DNA from: Siderastrea siderea
Taxonomy: Eukaryota; Cnidaria; Anthozoa; Scleractinia; Rhizangiidae
Assembly: GCA_964030785.1 (NCBI GenBank)
Contig: OZ034970.1
Location: forward strand, 20,969,134 to 21,033,133
Length of the DNA: 64,000 bases
Reading direction: 5' to 3'
How positions within the stretch are numbered: position 1 is the first letter of the stretch; each line of letters opens with the position of its first letter. Below the pieces are notes generated by a model, which did no database searches, was not told the DNA's origin, and worked only from the letters and a program-made list of their open reading frames with translations. Made by a program: the position numbers and the translations under genes. This document shows positions 23,701 to 34,700 of the stretch, piece after piece.

Positions 23701-24837
23701 GTCCTGCCTTACCGTCATGCCTCCAAACTCCTTTTTCCTCTCTGTGCTGCCTGTGTGGAACAAGAGATGGTCAAACGACCCTTAGACAGATGTGCAGAAT
23801 GTGTGCACACCGACGAACAGCGAGCCCTGACTGGGACATGGTGTAGCCCCGAATTATCTAAAGCGGTGGACTTGGGGTACGAAATCCAGTACATCTATGA
23901 GGTCTGGCATTTTGACGAGACGTGTGAAGACCTCTTCAAAGACTACGTGAACACCTGGTTGAAGATCAAGCAAGAAGCCAGTGGGTGGCCATCCTGGGTT
24001 GGTGACGACGAAACCAAACGTCAGCAATACCTTCGAGAGTACTTCGAGCATGAAGGCATTCAATTGGAGTACACCAACATCAAAAAGAATCCGGGGTTGC
24101 GTACCCTCGCTAAAATGATGCTCAATTCCATGTGGGGCAAGTTTGGACAACGTCTGAATAAGACCCAAGTCGAAACGTTTGATAACCCTCAAGCCTTCCA
24201 CCATTTTCTAGATACCAGTACGTTGGACGTACGTCACGTATCCGTTATCAATGACAACTTAGTGGAGGTGCATTACCAGTACCAAGACGAAGACATCCCT
24301 GTCTCACCTAACCTCAATATCTTCGTGGCTTGTTTCACTACCTGTTGGGCCCGGCTCCGACTGTATGCAGCCCTGGAACAGCTAGGGGAACGTGTCCTCT
24401 ACTACGACACGGACTCCGTCATCTATTGGACAGACGAGAATCAATCCATCCCGGTCTTGGGCGATTACCTCGGCGAGTTTACGAGTGAATTGGACTCTGA
24501 CGATTTCATTGTGGAATTTGTCTCAGGGGGTCCCAAGAACTATGGGTATCAAACCCAGAAGGGTCACGTCGAGTGCAAGGTGAGGGGTTTCCGCCTTAAC
24601 AGCGAAGGCAAAACCCAATTGAATTACAACATCATGCGTCAGAATGTCCTGGACGAAATCCAGAAGCCCCTTCTACGTCCACGCCAAACCCAGGTCATCA
24701 AGACCCACCAAATTGTGCGCGATCCCAAACACTATCAACTGTACACCTTCCCCGAATACAAACGTTACCAGTTGGTGTACGACAAGAGAGTCGTGGATCC
24801 TGTCACTTTCCAGACCTACCCCTACGGGTACCAGTGA
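20716..24837 (+). CDS. POLB: Family-B DNA polymerase, protein-primed type
   Basis: A 1373-residue polymerase. The N-terminal 250 residues are Maverick-specific. Residues about 370-490 are Cys/His-rich (several CxxC pairs). The exonuclease motifs are FFDIEAM (near 539), HNFQGYDG (598-605) and YCKSD (722-726). An inserted nuclease-like segment (VDGFDAS...TIYEFHGCFWHGC, about 822-845) resembles the endonuclease-fold insertion of Maverick polymerases. Polymerase motif A is DVTSLYP (945), B KMMLNSMWGKFG (1133) and C YYDTDS (1229-1234). It would copy the linear genome using a terminal protein primer, which I did not identify. All catalytic acids are present. Confidence 0.96.
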   Translation: MSSRQEEAGPSGLARGEVMSLLGLEMSDSEPEDETTTTSCVGPMLCTEDMPDSDEICEEALDRFERQRAFQTHLLQQTGGGLDANAEGVFEFELQPYVDRLSNRLGVRERHFNTQLHQRGNFIPNQSMTRALEEGLRRAVNQVLTTTTPPLHDQDRLYFTIASNRLHNNFQGWGLRAGEWRQGGDRVEALFQRLAQALNSNEQFEMDDSFQVSITQVHHAPQGTGKPRQEKPGHQPLRNLIPKKRSIIQIRNHDDLCCARALVTAKARVDQHPKWSSIRQARKIQKELALLLHHEANVPFGPCGYDALTQFSTTPSLAGYQILLVDADRSYHITTFGPLQDKQLILLHEKGHYDVITKLPGFFGVSYVCAHCWKPYNTEGQHRCNNNKRHCRACCQKDCPDFLEAYPRGQKATQRCQQCHRDFFGDTCFQMHLVKDHAGKPVTNLDSSVCFRRRRCPKCLILVPACHIDNHQCGYIDCPCCHEYVDGATHRCFIQIATQDKKRKRKRQRGPRAKRRVGVDATPEEEDDEEDSIPPLHVFFDIEAMQPQEQHIANLVVAETEDDDQPLCFHGNHCVRDFLEWLDTLTLHDTRQVNVLAHNFQGYDGYFIIHQYYGDNRIVEQLRNGCKLLQVQHDRIRFIDSLSFFQMPLSAFPKTFGLNELRKGYFPHKFNHPDHQNYVGPIPALDYYMPETMSPEGKQALETWHQEQRDKVFDFRKELVAYCKSDVRLLKEGCLTFKRLFETLTGFNPFDHITIASACNRDLRMNRMIPNSIASEPVRGWKNNINYSNVALEWLTWCAQQQQTIQHARNAGEYCIPGTNFHVDGFDASTNTIYEFHGCFWHGCRRCFPIRHESHLRHYDRTMQDVYETTQQRIQQFKELGYHVVEMWECDWTRLKDTSLDIRTYLGTLDFTEPLNPRDAFCGGRTNAVKLYHHVTPNQQIHYIDVTSLYPWVNKTCVYPKGHPRFIFNPGHTDITKYFGLVQCKVLPPRQLYHPVLPYRHASKLLFPLCAACVEQEMVKRPLDRCAECVHTDEQRALTGTWCSPELSKAVDLGYEIQYIYEVWHFDETCEDLFKDYVNTWLKIKQEASGWPSWVGDDETKRQQYLREYFEHEGIQLEYTNIKKNPGLRTLAKMMLNSMWGKFGQRLNKTQVETFDNPQAFHHFLDTSTLDVRHVSVINDNLVEVHYQYQDEDIPVSPNLNIFVACFTTCWARLRLYAALEQLGERVLYYDTDSVIYWTDENQSIPVLGDYLGEFTSELDSDDFIVEFVSGGPKNYGYQTQKGHVECKVRGFRLNSEGKTQLNYNIMRQNVLDEIQKPLLRPRQTQVIKTHQIVRDPKHYQLYTFPEYKRYQLVYDKRVVDPVTFQTYPYGYQ

Positions 24838-25284
24838 GACTCTTTCCTAAGAGTATACCATGAGGATCATCAAATGTTTCCATTTGCGTCTTGTTGAGGC
24901 GCCTCAAAAGGAATACTCATCATGGAATACTCATATTATTAAAAGGAACACTCATATTATCAAAAGGAACTCAAAGGAATACTCATATTATCAAAAGGAA
25001 CTCAAAGGAATAGTCATCAAAAGGAACTCAAAGGAATACTCATATTATTATTATTAAAAGGAACTCAAAGGAACACTCATCCTCTGCAAGCCACATTAAA
25101 ATATTTTCTTTCCCAAAATGCCTTTTGCTTGATGTGCCATATCAAACCCATATCATATCTGGGTTATGTGGCGAGCAGGAAGTAGGATTAGACATTTAGC
25201 ATGGATACCAGTGAGGGAGGGAACTCAAAGGAATACTCATCATGGAATACTCATATTATTAAAAGGAACTCAAAGGAACACTCA
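24838..25284. repeat. Subterminal tandem repeats and duplicated TIR piece
   Basis: No gene. Many imperfect copies of AAAAGGAACTCAAAGGAATA with CTCATATTATT form tandem arrays at about 24900-25080 and 25225-25300. Between them, 25090..25165 repeats part of the inverted repeat (CATTAAAATATTTTCTTTCC and a following CTTGATGTGCCATAT). The right end thus carries an extra, degenerate copy of inner TIR sequence that the left end lacks. Confidence 0.8.
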
Positions 25285-25689
25285 TATTATTAAAAGGAAC
25301 TCAAAGGAATACTCCTATTCTCAAAAGGAACTCAAAGGATATTATCCAAAGGAACACTCATCAAAGCCACATTAAAATATTTTCTTTCCCATTTTGCTTG
25401 ATGTGCCATATCTGGGTTACCCCCGTTCCCCAAATTGGACTTTGGACTTTGAGCCCACGTTTTCTCAGTGGTTTTACTTCCCCTTGAGCCCACGATCCCT
25501 TTTTCCTACTGGTCAGCGGTTTCCCTTTCCAAATCACGTGACTTCCGGTTGCATGAGCCCGCGATCCCTTTTTTTCCCCACTGGTCAGTGGTTTCCCCTC
25601 CTAAAAACACGTGACTTCCGGTTCCGGTTATGACGTCATCCTTACATCAAAACGAGGCTCACTGGGCCATACGGGCCCACATTACTACT
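25285..25689 (-). repeat. Right terminal inverted repeat
   Basis: Reverse complement of 3455..3858, 405 bases, with one extra base in a T run near 25573. It ends ACTACT next to GAAGTG. It carries the same paired GGAAGT/CACGTG blocks and TGACGTCA palindrome. Confidence 0.95.
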
Positions 25690-25695
25690 GAAGTG
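25690..25695. repeat. Right 6-bp target site duplication of the Maverick
   Basis: GAAGTG, identical to 3449..3454. Confidence 0.93.
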
Positions 25696-25719
25696 ATAAG
25701 TAGAAACGTAAATAAATTG

Positions 25720-26100
25720 TCGGATCTCAAGTAGCACATATGGTGCAATAAGAACATGCGTCGCCGATTAGGGCGGTGTGGTCTTTGTCTTTTATGCTGT
25801 TTCTAAAATTTCCAATAGTCAGTCTCTTTCTGTCAACAGCGCTCAGCGTTTCTGAGAGAATAGCCTTTGTTCGAGTTTCTGAAAAGTTCCATAATGTAGT
25901 CAGGTGCAAGGCCATTTTTTACTTTGAACATTAATATCGCGATGTCCTGAAGCCGTCTGTTGTAAAGGGAGGGTAGTTTTGCGCGGCTTAGAAGAACATC
26001 GTAAGTATCTGTCTTGGAGTTAAACATAACTCTTAGCGCGCGTTCTTGTACTCTTTCGAGTTTACGCCTGTCGGACACTTTTGCAGAAGTGCCAAACTGT
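25720..26100 (-). mobile_element. 3-prime fragment of a LINE reverse transcriptase gene
   Basis: Two overlapping minus-strand frames encode the end of a non-LTR reverse transcriptase. SDRRKLERVQERALRVMFNS and LPSLYNRRLQDIAILMFKVK lie in one frame (about 25833-26078), and a C-terminal FRNSIKDKDHTALIG segment with CSYCTIC lies in another (about 25727-25850). The switch implies a frameshift. These are the standard tail motifs of jockey/CR1/RTE-like elements in invertebrates. The copy is truncated and inactive. Confidence 0.75.
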
Positions 26101-26383
26101 CTGGCAGTATGTTAGATTCGGTAGTATTGCAGTTAGATATAAGTGGAGCTTGGTCTCACATCAGATGAGGTTTCTGAGTCTTGCTAACACACCCACTTTT
26201 TCTTGCTGACACACCCACATCTCAGAACTAGTCGAATATGTGTTACTCCCGCATAACAGTGACGTAGCCAAACTTCGTGCGCTCAACACTTTCTTTAAGA
26301 TGGATTGGCAGAGCTTGGAGTCGATAAGCGTTTGAAAAGAATAAGAAAATTCTTAGCGATTTGTTAGAAAAAGAAAAAGAGTA

Positions 26384-26798
26384 ACGAAACAATGAAGGTT
26401 TCGAAAACAACGAGGAACAATCTACAGACAGTGAAGATGACGAGGAAACAGCTTCTGAGAATAGTCAGTCCCAAGAGACTGAAAACAGTGATCCGGAAGC
26501 GGAAAGCGACAACGAGAATAGTGACTCTGAAAGTACTACAATCAAACAGCAAAAGAATCCAAATCAGTGTCAACACTGTGAAGGCTCAAATGTTTATCAC
26601 ACTGCGGTCATGAAACGTCCCAAGTGCTTTTGGCATGATAACCGTGAAATTTGCCCTGTCTGCAGTCACAATATTCCTATGGACCGGAAACATATGAAAG
26701 AGAAAATCGAGAGGTGTTTTGATTGTGGAGCTGTGACATACTACAACCGGAAGAAATCAAAAGAGACTTTTTACCCTCCTGAAGAAAAGGAAGATTAG
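26384..26798 (+). pseudogene. Zinc-knuckle gene fragment with acidic leader
   Basis: The frame is open from 26384 but has no ATG before 26610. The first 70 codons are rich in Glu, Asp, Asn and Ser. Then three CxxC pairs (CQHC, CPVC, CFDC) and a CFWHD segment suggest two zinc sites, ending YPPEEKED. It may be the last exon of a spliced gene or the tail of a transposon protein; if the ATG at 26610 is used the product is 62 residues. No family recognised. Confidence 0.4.
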
Positions 26799-27199
26799 TT
26801 ATGTTATTTAGGAGTTTGATTTGTACTAGTTGAGCGGTTGAAATAAAAGTTGATTTGTTAGTAAATATATGCGTGTTTGATGCCTCATTATTTTTCTGTG
26901 ATGTTTACATTTGAGTTCACTAGAGCGTATTAAGCGAGCAATCTTTTGTATGAGAACAATAAGTGCTTTTAAAACTTTATCAAAATAATTCGCTTCAGTG
27001 GGTTTCATAATTTGCAAATTTTGTTTAGCAGCGCTTTTCTTTTTACGAAATTCGAGGGTAAGAATAGTCTCAAACTCAACTGGTTCACCGATATATTAGG
27101 AAATCCAATTTTAGCGGGCAAGTTTGAGCAAGCATATTGTTATCATTGTGTAAGAAAGACGCTCATTAGCATTCTTTTGTGAACAATGTCGAGGTTTCT

Positions 27200-27532
27200 A
27201 TGGATGCATTCTTTTGGGACTATTCTGGTTATTCTTATTCCGGTTTAGGAATAACAGAATACACGGAATTTCAATTTCGAAAAGAACGCCAATTCTGGAA
27301 ACGGAATACCCATGGCGGAGGTGACTTGAGAACCACTATGTCTGCACACGCGCGGGCGGCCGCGTCGGATTTCCCGCCAAAAATTTCCCAAAAGAACGCG
27401 TATTCTGTCTATTCCGAGTAAACCGTATTCTCTTCATTCTGTTCATTCTGCTATCGGGAGCAGAATGAACGGAATGATATTCTGTTCATTCCGAAAATGG
27501 AATAGCTCCCAATAGTCCCAAAAGAACGCACC
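27200..27532. mobile_element. MITE-like element with inverted ends
   Basis: GCATTCTTTTGGGACTATT near 27207 is matched in reverse by AATAGTCCCAAAAGAACGC ending near 27527, with further internal symmetry (GAATAACAGAATAC and TTCCGTTCATTCTG types). No coding capacity. Looks like a small hAT-type or similar non-autonomous transposon; target duplications were not clear. Confidence 0.55.
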
Positions 27533-27780
27533 CTATATCTCGACACTTACTCGACCTACCTCGACCTAACTCGACACTTACCTCGACTTACATTGACCTA
27601 ACTCGACACTTACCTCTACCTAACTCGACACTTACCTCAGCTTACCTCGACAGTAAAACGGCTAATTCCATCCCTATATAACTACTTTAATTAATTAATT
27701 AATTAATTAATTAATTAACTAGTTAATCAATCTATCCATCCACCCATCAATCCATCCATCCATCCATCAATCAATTAAGC
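27533..27780. repeat. Simple repeats: CTCGAC-type, (AATT)n, (ATCC)n
   Basis: 27537..27655 holds about ten variants of ACTTACCTCGACCTA. 27690..27720 is (TTAA)n and 27728..27770 is (ATCC/ATCA)n. No gene. Confidence 0.85.
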
Positions 27781-28348
27781 AATCAATCACGAATTTCATT
27801 TGTATGAAAAGTTATAAAATTATAGCTGCTGATATATCTTTTGTAAGTCCGCCTTTTTTATTAAGTTGTTACTGATTTCTATTATTGAGGACATGTCGCC
27901 CTTCGTCAAGGTGAATCTACGAGCAGTAAAATTCAAAGAGGTTAGAGTCGCCCTTATGAAAGGCTAATGCTGGAAACATCAGTTTTTGAATTTCTTAACG
28001 GTGGCCAATTTTACCTAATCATCTCAGTTCAGTGATAAATCCAAATTTTCATTAATTATCAAGTAGGTTTATTATTTAATTTATTTTGAGCATTTTTTAT
28101 CACAGTGGATCAGACCAAATTTTTGCTTACTCGGAATCAAGTCACCTTAAAGTTTATGCAGTATGGACATTAAAAGACTTGTGCACTTGTCACACATATT
28201 AATTTGCATAGTAAGTCCAGTGTTGGCTCCAAAATCGAACGGTTTTCCTTTATTTGGTTTTGATAATATAAATATCCGACTGAATTGTTTAATTTAGCAT
28301 TCTGTCCGTCTAACTGAAACCTATCGCAGTTGTGTTATGTAATTGTTA
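27781..28348. other. AT-rich intergenic DNA
   Basis: No gene seen. It includes a segment near 27975 (CAGTTTTTGAATTTCTTAAC then GGTGGCC) that recurs in diverged form near 51818 and inverted near 54850, hence a dispersed repeat. Confidence 0.5.
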
Positions 28349-28716
28349 CACCCCTCTGTAACAGACCCAGTGGAACCCGACCCAGTGGATTTTTTTCCCC
28401 TACCCAGTGGAAATTTAGTCTCCCCACTACCCAGCGAATATTTTTTTTTACCCAGCCGTTTTTATGCTTCCCCAGTGATTGTACCTTACATACCCAGCGT
28501 ATTTTTGCAAACAAACAAAAATTAAAAATAATTTAAATACAACAATAGCCCGTTTATATTAAAAAAAAAAACAAACAAACAAAATAAATCTGGGAGGAGT
28601 AAAAACTGCGGGATATATTTGAACCAGGGTGGGAAAAGCGTTCTCCCGCCTTTTCCGCCCTGATTTGAACCACGTGACACTCAACTCGGTCGTAGGACTG
28701 GTGCCGATCGAACAAC

Positions 28717-29737
28717 ATGGCGGAATCTACTGGCACTTCTTCCAGCAGTGGAACCGAAAGCGATTCGTCCTCTTCGGACTCTGATATTGATGATTTTCGC
28801 ACGGGAAGTCGACATGGAAAGCGAAGCAAATATGTACGGGACGTGGAAAATAAGAAGACGAAATTCAGCAGAAGTAAAACGCGTAAAACCTACCGGCGCA
28901 AGTCTGGAAGGAAGGATCGCCACGCTTCCAAAGGTGATGAGAAAAATGAGCCAGTTTATACTGCTCTTGTGAGAAAAGACAGTAGTGACAGCTTCATTCC
29001 ATTTATGTTTTCATTGAAGTCAGTTAATGCATTTGATTTATTTAAGACGAAAGTGTTAAATGCTTGCTCGACTTCTCGAACGAATGTACAGCTTTACTAC
29101 AATCACAGCGAATGCAAAGTCACTTTGAATTCAGCGACATGGGAATCGTTTGTCTTTTTTCTGAAGAGTCGCCAAGATTGTACAGTAACATTGCAAGTTG
29201 AAACCGTCTTTAGTGCTGCCAGTGCCGCCTTGCGAACACGTGGTTTGTTTTCTTCTCAGCTACCCGGTCCATCAACAGTGTCAAATGCTCCACAGCAGAA
29301 TGTCAAAAATGTGCTGGACATGATAATAGAAAAGGACTGGAGCGGCGTGTTCATCCAAGGGCTCCCAAAGAAGTCTAGAGAAGATGCAATGCGGGAACTA
29401 ATTCGACGTAACTTGAAGGAAACATGGTGCAAAACTTGCTCAGTTTCTCACTCTACCAAAGCTGTTGTAGCACCATGTCCAGAAGGACAACAGCTTGCTG
29501 GCCAAGTGAGAAACCTACTCACATCATGCGAACTGAGAAGGTTTTTTGATAAAAGAGCTGCTGTAAGGAAGGTGTTTGGATCTGCTGATCTATTACTTAC
29601 CCCATTGTGTGTTCAATGCCCAATCTGTGCTGCTGTTGTGGCACTTGGACACTTGAATGATATGATAAAGAATGATCATTTCTGGAAGCATATAAAGAGC
29701 AGTCATGTGGATAACCCAGTGACATCACGCTACAGAG
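28717..29737 (+). CDS. Transposon protein, exon 1
   Basis: It starts MAESTGTSSSSGTESDSSSS at an AACATGG ATG and runs 340 codons to a GTAAGT donor at 29738. It has a Ser/Asp-rich leader, a basic segment (SRSKTRKTYRRKSGRKDRH), a folded region about 85-165, and Cys/His-rich parts: WCKTCSVSH near 235 and CVQCPICAAVV...HFWKHIKSSH near 300-335, the latter C2H2-like. These suggest DNA binding. The phase (one base left over) matches exon 2. Confidence 0.7.
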
Positions 29738-30701
29738 GTAAGTACATTTACAGTAGCTTATGTATGATACAGTTGTGATGATATAATAATCCACTGAACA
29801 TGTTATTGACCACATCTTTTCAATGTATTTTCTTTGATGAAATACTGTGTGTTTTGCTTATATGTAGTGTTATTATTCCACTATTGCACCATTTTTCCAT
29901 ATTAGGGCAAAAGAACGTGCAAAATGTGCCACGTTGTTACACAGTAGAACAGGGCAAAAATACGGGCGACAAACTTACGGAATACTGGCCCAAGCAAACT
30001 GGAAAAATAAGTGTAATAATAAATCCCTTATTCGATGGTTTAACATATAATACAAGCGGACATTTTGCTCATTGCTAATATTTTACCTCGCCCCTACGGG
30101 GCTCGGAAAAATACTACGCAACTCACAAAATATCTGCATGAATAAGATGTATTTATTAGCCAGGAAACTTCAATATAAATAACCCAAATATGAGCACAGT
30201 ATTTCTGAATTTTAGATGTTCATTGAATTACATAATAGTTTTTATATAATACTTTGTCCCCAAACTGTAAGCAGTAACCAATTAAAAAAAAGAAGCAAGC
30301 CTAACTCATTACTTATGGGAGATGTCTGTGCAAGAGGTTAAAAAATACAGAGCACTTCAGGGATAGGGTCTAGCAGCCACACCTTCTAATCTTTGTTTAG
30401 ACTAAAACTTTGAAATTTTATTATTGACACACAACATTACAAGTTAAATAACTGTAAAATTGTTTCTATGTTTCTATCTTTCATGGTAGCTGCAGCAGAT
30501 GTGCTTCTGAGGAGACATTTGAAAATGACAGCACCTATAGTCCTTCAATGTTAACAGTTTCACATGTGATCACCCAGGAATTTGCCTTTACACAGAATTA
30601 TCTAAATAATAAATGTCATTCATCCCTCTAAAGAAAATTACAGATCATAGTAATAATGTATGGTCATAATTTTCAAAGGCACATTTTTTTTTCATTTACA
30701 G

Positions 30702-30863
30702 TACATGGGACACGAGAATGTACACTTCAAGAGTTCAGTGCATTTGCCCGAAGTCAGTATCTTCACTTTGATCTCCTGGAATCAAACTGGATGCTCCATG
30801 TCCGACAAAATGCAGTGTTAGAAATTTTGGACCCAGAAGATGTTAATCAGAATGGACTTTTAA
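30702..30863 (+). CDS. Transposon protein, exon 2
   Basis: Bounded by TTTACAG at 30701 and a GTAAGC donor at 30864. It encodes HGTRECTLQEFSAFARSQYL and a LLESNWMLHVRQN segment. Phases agree with exons 1 and 3. No family recognised for this part. Confidence 0.65.
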
Positions 30864-31786
30864 GTAAGCCATCTACTTAAATTCAGCCATTGTAAAATTT
30901 CTTAATGGTAAAGAAAATTGCATCAGTTGATGCTGCTGTGGTTTTGTTTATTCTGAACAAACAAAGGAACAAACATGAACAGTGCTATGTGATGAAAAAC
31001 TTTTACTTTGCATCTTCATCAAACATTTACCTGATTAAATGTGATTACTGGGAGTGCTTGTATATATGCATTTAAACCAAATTTTAGACTGCTGAACATA
31101 AATTGGTTGATTTGTGGAGGAAATTACTTTCCAGTAAATGCACTGTAAGTTGTTGTGTTTTTTTATATTCATGCCAATGCATTTTCTCAGTTGATATTAT
31201 ACAATCAGTCAAAATTCAAACATGATGATTTAAGAAAAATTTTGTTGAACTTTACCCAGTTTGTTTGGCGTTGTTGTTTTGTTATCCATTATATTGCAAG
31301 ACTGGAATAACTATTGTTTTAAACCTTCAGTTTTTCAGTCGTTCCAGAAACAAGCAATCAGATCTTTGTGTAGATTATCCGTGTTATCCAAATATTACAT
31401 TCATTACTTACCAGTTGATCAAGAAAATGTCACGTTGGTGTGGGTTGCAATAAATTTTATTTGAAAATAATTTCTAACAGGTGTGATTTATATTTATTTG
31501 TTTTTATAGTCATTATCACAAAACTGAAACAAAGGGAAATAAACCTACACCATAAAAAGAGAAATCAGTTTTTCGGTAGACATAAACACAAATTCTGATA
31601 AACTCTTCTAAGCATTCAGTGTTTCTACGAAAGATTCCAGTGTTACAGTCTCTGCCGATTTCCGTTGTTTCCTCACGAAGTATCCAACGTAAACCGATAA
31701 AAAACGGGCAGCAGTCAGTCTGTATCTGCCTGTAGAGACCTTCTCATGCATTATACCGACATTATGCTTTTAATTTGTCCTTTCAG

Positions 31787-34700
31787 TAAATCCGGAAGAT
31801 ATTCACCCAACATTTGTACGAATGAACGAGCTCTATCAGCAGAACGTTATAAAGGAGAGTCATTGCCATTTTCAAGAAATAGACCTCTTTAGTTCGTTTT
31901 ATGGTGGAATATCAAGTGACCCCATAAGAGGGATAAGAAATCTGCATCAGTTGTTTCCGGCAGCAGTTTTGCAACAAGAGGTTATAAGGGAATCTGTCTC
32001 TGGTCGCCAGGCTTATAATATTTACTTGGGAAAGCACAACGTAGGACAAAACGTGAAAATAACACAAGGCCCAATTCCTTTACCCAAACCAAACACTGTT
32101 AATCACTTTGGCCTTTCTAACTCTAGCTGGTACAAAAAAAGCCTGTGTTCCCCTCATTTTCAGTGGGGTCATTGTAAATTTCATTGAAATTGCACTTGAA
32201 ATTTTTCAAAGAATATCAAAGATGGTTCTTCGTTGCGATCAGTCCGTGGTTGTCTTTACTACAGTTGTACTTGACCAGAAAGCAATCTCGCCTGGTGCCT
32301 GCTTATACCAAGAGAGTTTATTTGGAATTTCACCTGCAATAACAGTTGAAGATGCAGAGAACATTTCGAAGGATGGGTATAAGAAAATGCTGGAGAATTT
32401 AATTCAGATGTTCAAAGATGGCCACTTAAGTTGGATCAAGCAAGGGGAAGTCTTCTTGCTACATCTCTTGGATGACATGGTAGCGTTTCCCATCGCAATA
32501 TACCATTTGGAGAAGTCTGGGGACTACAACGATGTGAAGAGTCGTGTCACAGAAGTTTTGAAATACGTCTCAGCCTGTACGGCTTGTTTGGAATCGGCAA
32601 AAAGAAGCGGGCTGGCTCCTTTTTGCAATGCCTTTTGCAAGGATTGCTTTTTAAATAAAGCGATATGTCATATTCACGTTGGAATTTATGATACCTGGAA
32701 CTGCGACGAGCGACCCTGTGAATCCTGCATTGGGAGAATTAGAACAGGGGAGGACATCACATGCACTCGAGCACGCATACTTCTTTCAATATCTGACCAA
32801 GAGTCCGCATACGAGAAGTTTGGGAAGGAGATATCGACCTCAGTTGAATCATTTCGAGATGGTGACGGCCCTCTGCAATTCCCTTTCTACCACATCCATG
32901 ACATCGGCCACCAGGTTAAAAATGCTCAAGCTTCTTTGGAGAGGGGTACGCATTTTGATGGTCGTCACTCATATGACTCAACAGATTTATCTTTGCTTCT
33001 ATCCTCGGCAAAAGATGATGTTGTGGAAAGAATGTTGAAAGGGGTATCACACAAAGCCATATCCCAGTTAGACAAACACTCTGATGAGCAGAGCTTGCAA
33101 AGTGTTAGTGAGTCAGTGATCAATGCTTGTGGAGAAGTTGAGAAACTGGTAAGGACTGACATTCCAGAACTTCGTAGGCCTTGGTTTGCCGAAGATCACT
33201 CGGGCATCTCCTCTCCATTGTTTCTGGTGATATCAAAGGCAGGTGTTGTATACTACACTGACGATTCTAATCAGTCCCTATCGTGTTACAGACAGACACC
33301 ATTGCCACGAAAGTTGATCCCGATATCGAAAGGAAGTGCACAGGTGAATGATCAAGGAGTTCCAGATGACGATGTCCCTTTCGCACCAGAGAGTGTTCCG
33401 TCAGAGAAAGGAAAACGGGTTTCCATTTCTGGCTTGGCTTTGACTAACGGCGAACAGGATTTACTTGTTTGTGACTCAAAGCTGTGCTCAATAAGGATCG
33501 TGAAAAACGTTGCACGAATTGTTCGCCATCCATCATACAAGACGTCTGTAAGCACCTTAAAAGTACTTGGCCAGAGTCAGCAATTTCAGCCATTTAGTAT
33601 TCGCAGCGGTCTTCCAAATAAAGAACAAGTGTTGGTGACCAATCCTGTTGCAGGCAAGATTTATCTCTGTGCTCTCTCTGATGATTCATGTTCAATTACA
33701 ATATGCCGCACTATCGAGAGTCCCGAATTAAGCCACCCAATAGATTGCCTCTACTTTGCGGATAATGTAATTGTTGTAACAGACTGCTTATCTACTGACG
33801 AACTGAGTGGAGAAGTAAAGGTTGTCATAATCGAAGACAGTGGCGTGAAAGAAGCTTTCAAGTTTGGTGCTGCACATGGTGTTGCATTTCCTTTCGGGCT
33901 CTGTGAAATGGATGGAGAGATCTACTTCTCTGACCACCTAAAGCATTGTATTTTCAAGATCAATTTTTCAGAGCAGTCGGCTGCTGTGATTCTAGGGCAC
34001 CTCAATGATCCTGATCAAACTGATGGACCTAGCAACTCCGCCAAACTGTGTTTTCCCGCTGGTGTAGCGGCGCGGGGCGCATGTTTGTACGTAGCAGAGC
34101 ACCCGTCAGAATTCCAAGGTGCTATCCGAATGGCATCTTCTTTAAAAGGCCTTGTCCAGTTTCAGTCTACATGGCACGATATTGCTGAATCAATGGGATT
34201 AGTGTCAGAAAGAGCTCGTTCATCTGATCCACTTCACGCTTCCTCTGTAAGGAACAAGACATTGGTCGATTTACTTCCAGATATCATCACGGCAGCTGAC
34301 AAGTTAAAAAGTATTATCACAGACATACGAACTTACACCAGTGCTGTTTCACTTGATATAATCAATGGATCTATGGCGTCACGTACAGCAGAAGGATTTT
34401 ACGTAACTCTTGTGAATGGTGTACAGTATCTGTCAGACTATTTCAAGTACACCGGAAAGGAGAATCTTCTGAACGAAATCAAAGTTAAGACTCTTGGCAC
34501 GCGCATGATTGAGGGATTCTATGGCCATGTGACTGAGAAGAACCCAGGAAATACCCAACTGTTCTACAGTTTTCCAAACGTGTCGCCACTGAGGCTTTTC
34601 ACTTCGTCATCCCTGCTGTCACTTCAGATAACACCATGTGTCAAAACGTCAGTGTCAGGAGAACAAGAGATGAGGTGTCCTCCACTTACACGTATGCTGC

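Larger units (their letters stand above)
3455..25689. mobile_element. Complete Maverick/Polinton (adintovirus-like) element
   Basis: This 22,235-bp element has long terminal inverted repeats beginning AG, a perfect GAAGTG duplication, and the full hallmark gene set: family-B DNA polymerase, retroviral-type integrase with chromodomain, adenain-like protease, packaging ATPase, double jelly-roll-type major capsid protein and penton-like proteins. It adds a phospholipase A2, a SLOG-fold protein, a RING protein and a tRNA-like gene. All 28 frames called here are open, and the two ends differ visibly by one homopolymer base, so insertion appears recent. In known Mavericks and adintoviruses this set supports self-synthesis, integration and virion formation; whether this copy makes particles cannot be seen from sequence. 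Confidence 0.97.

Noticed and set aside
32134..32140. Programmed ribosomal frameshift at the A7 run in the propeller-transposon gene
   Set aside because: The required change is equivalent to skipping one base, and the run does not fit the in-frame heptamer for -1 shifting; a simple indel is more likely.
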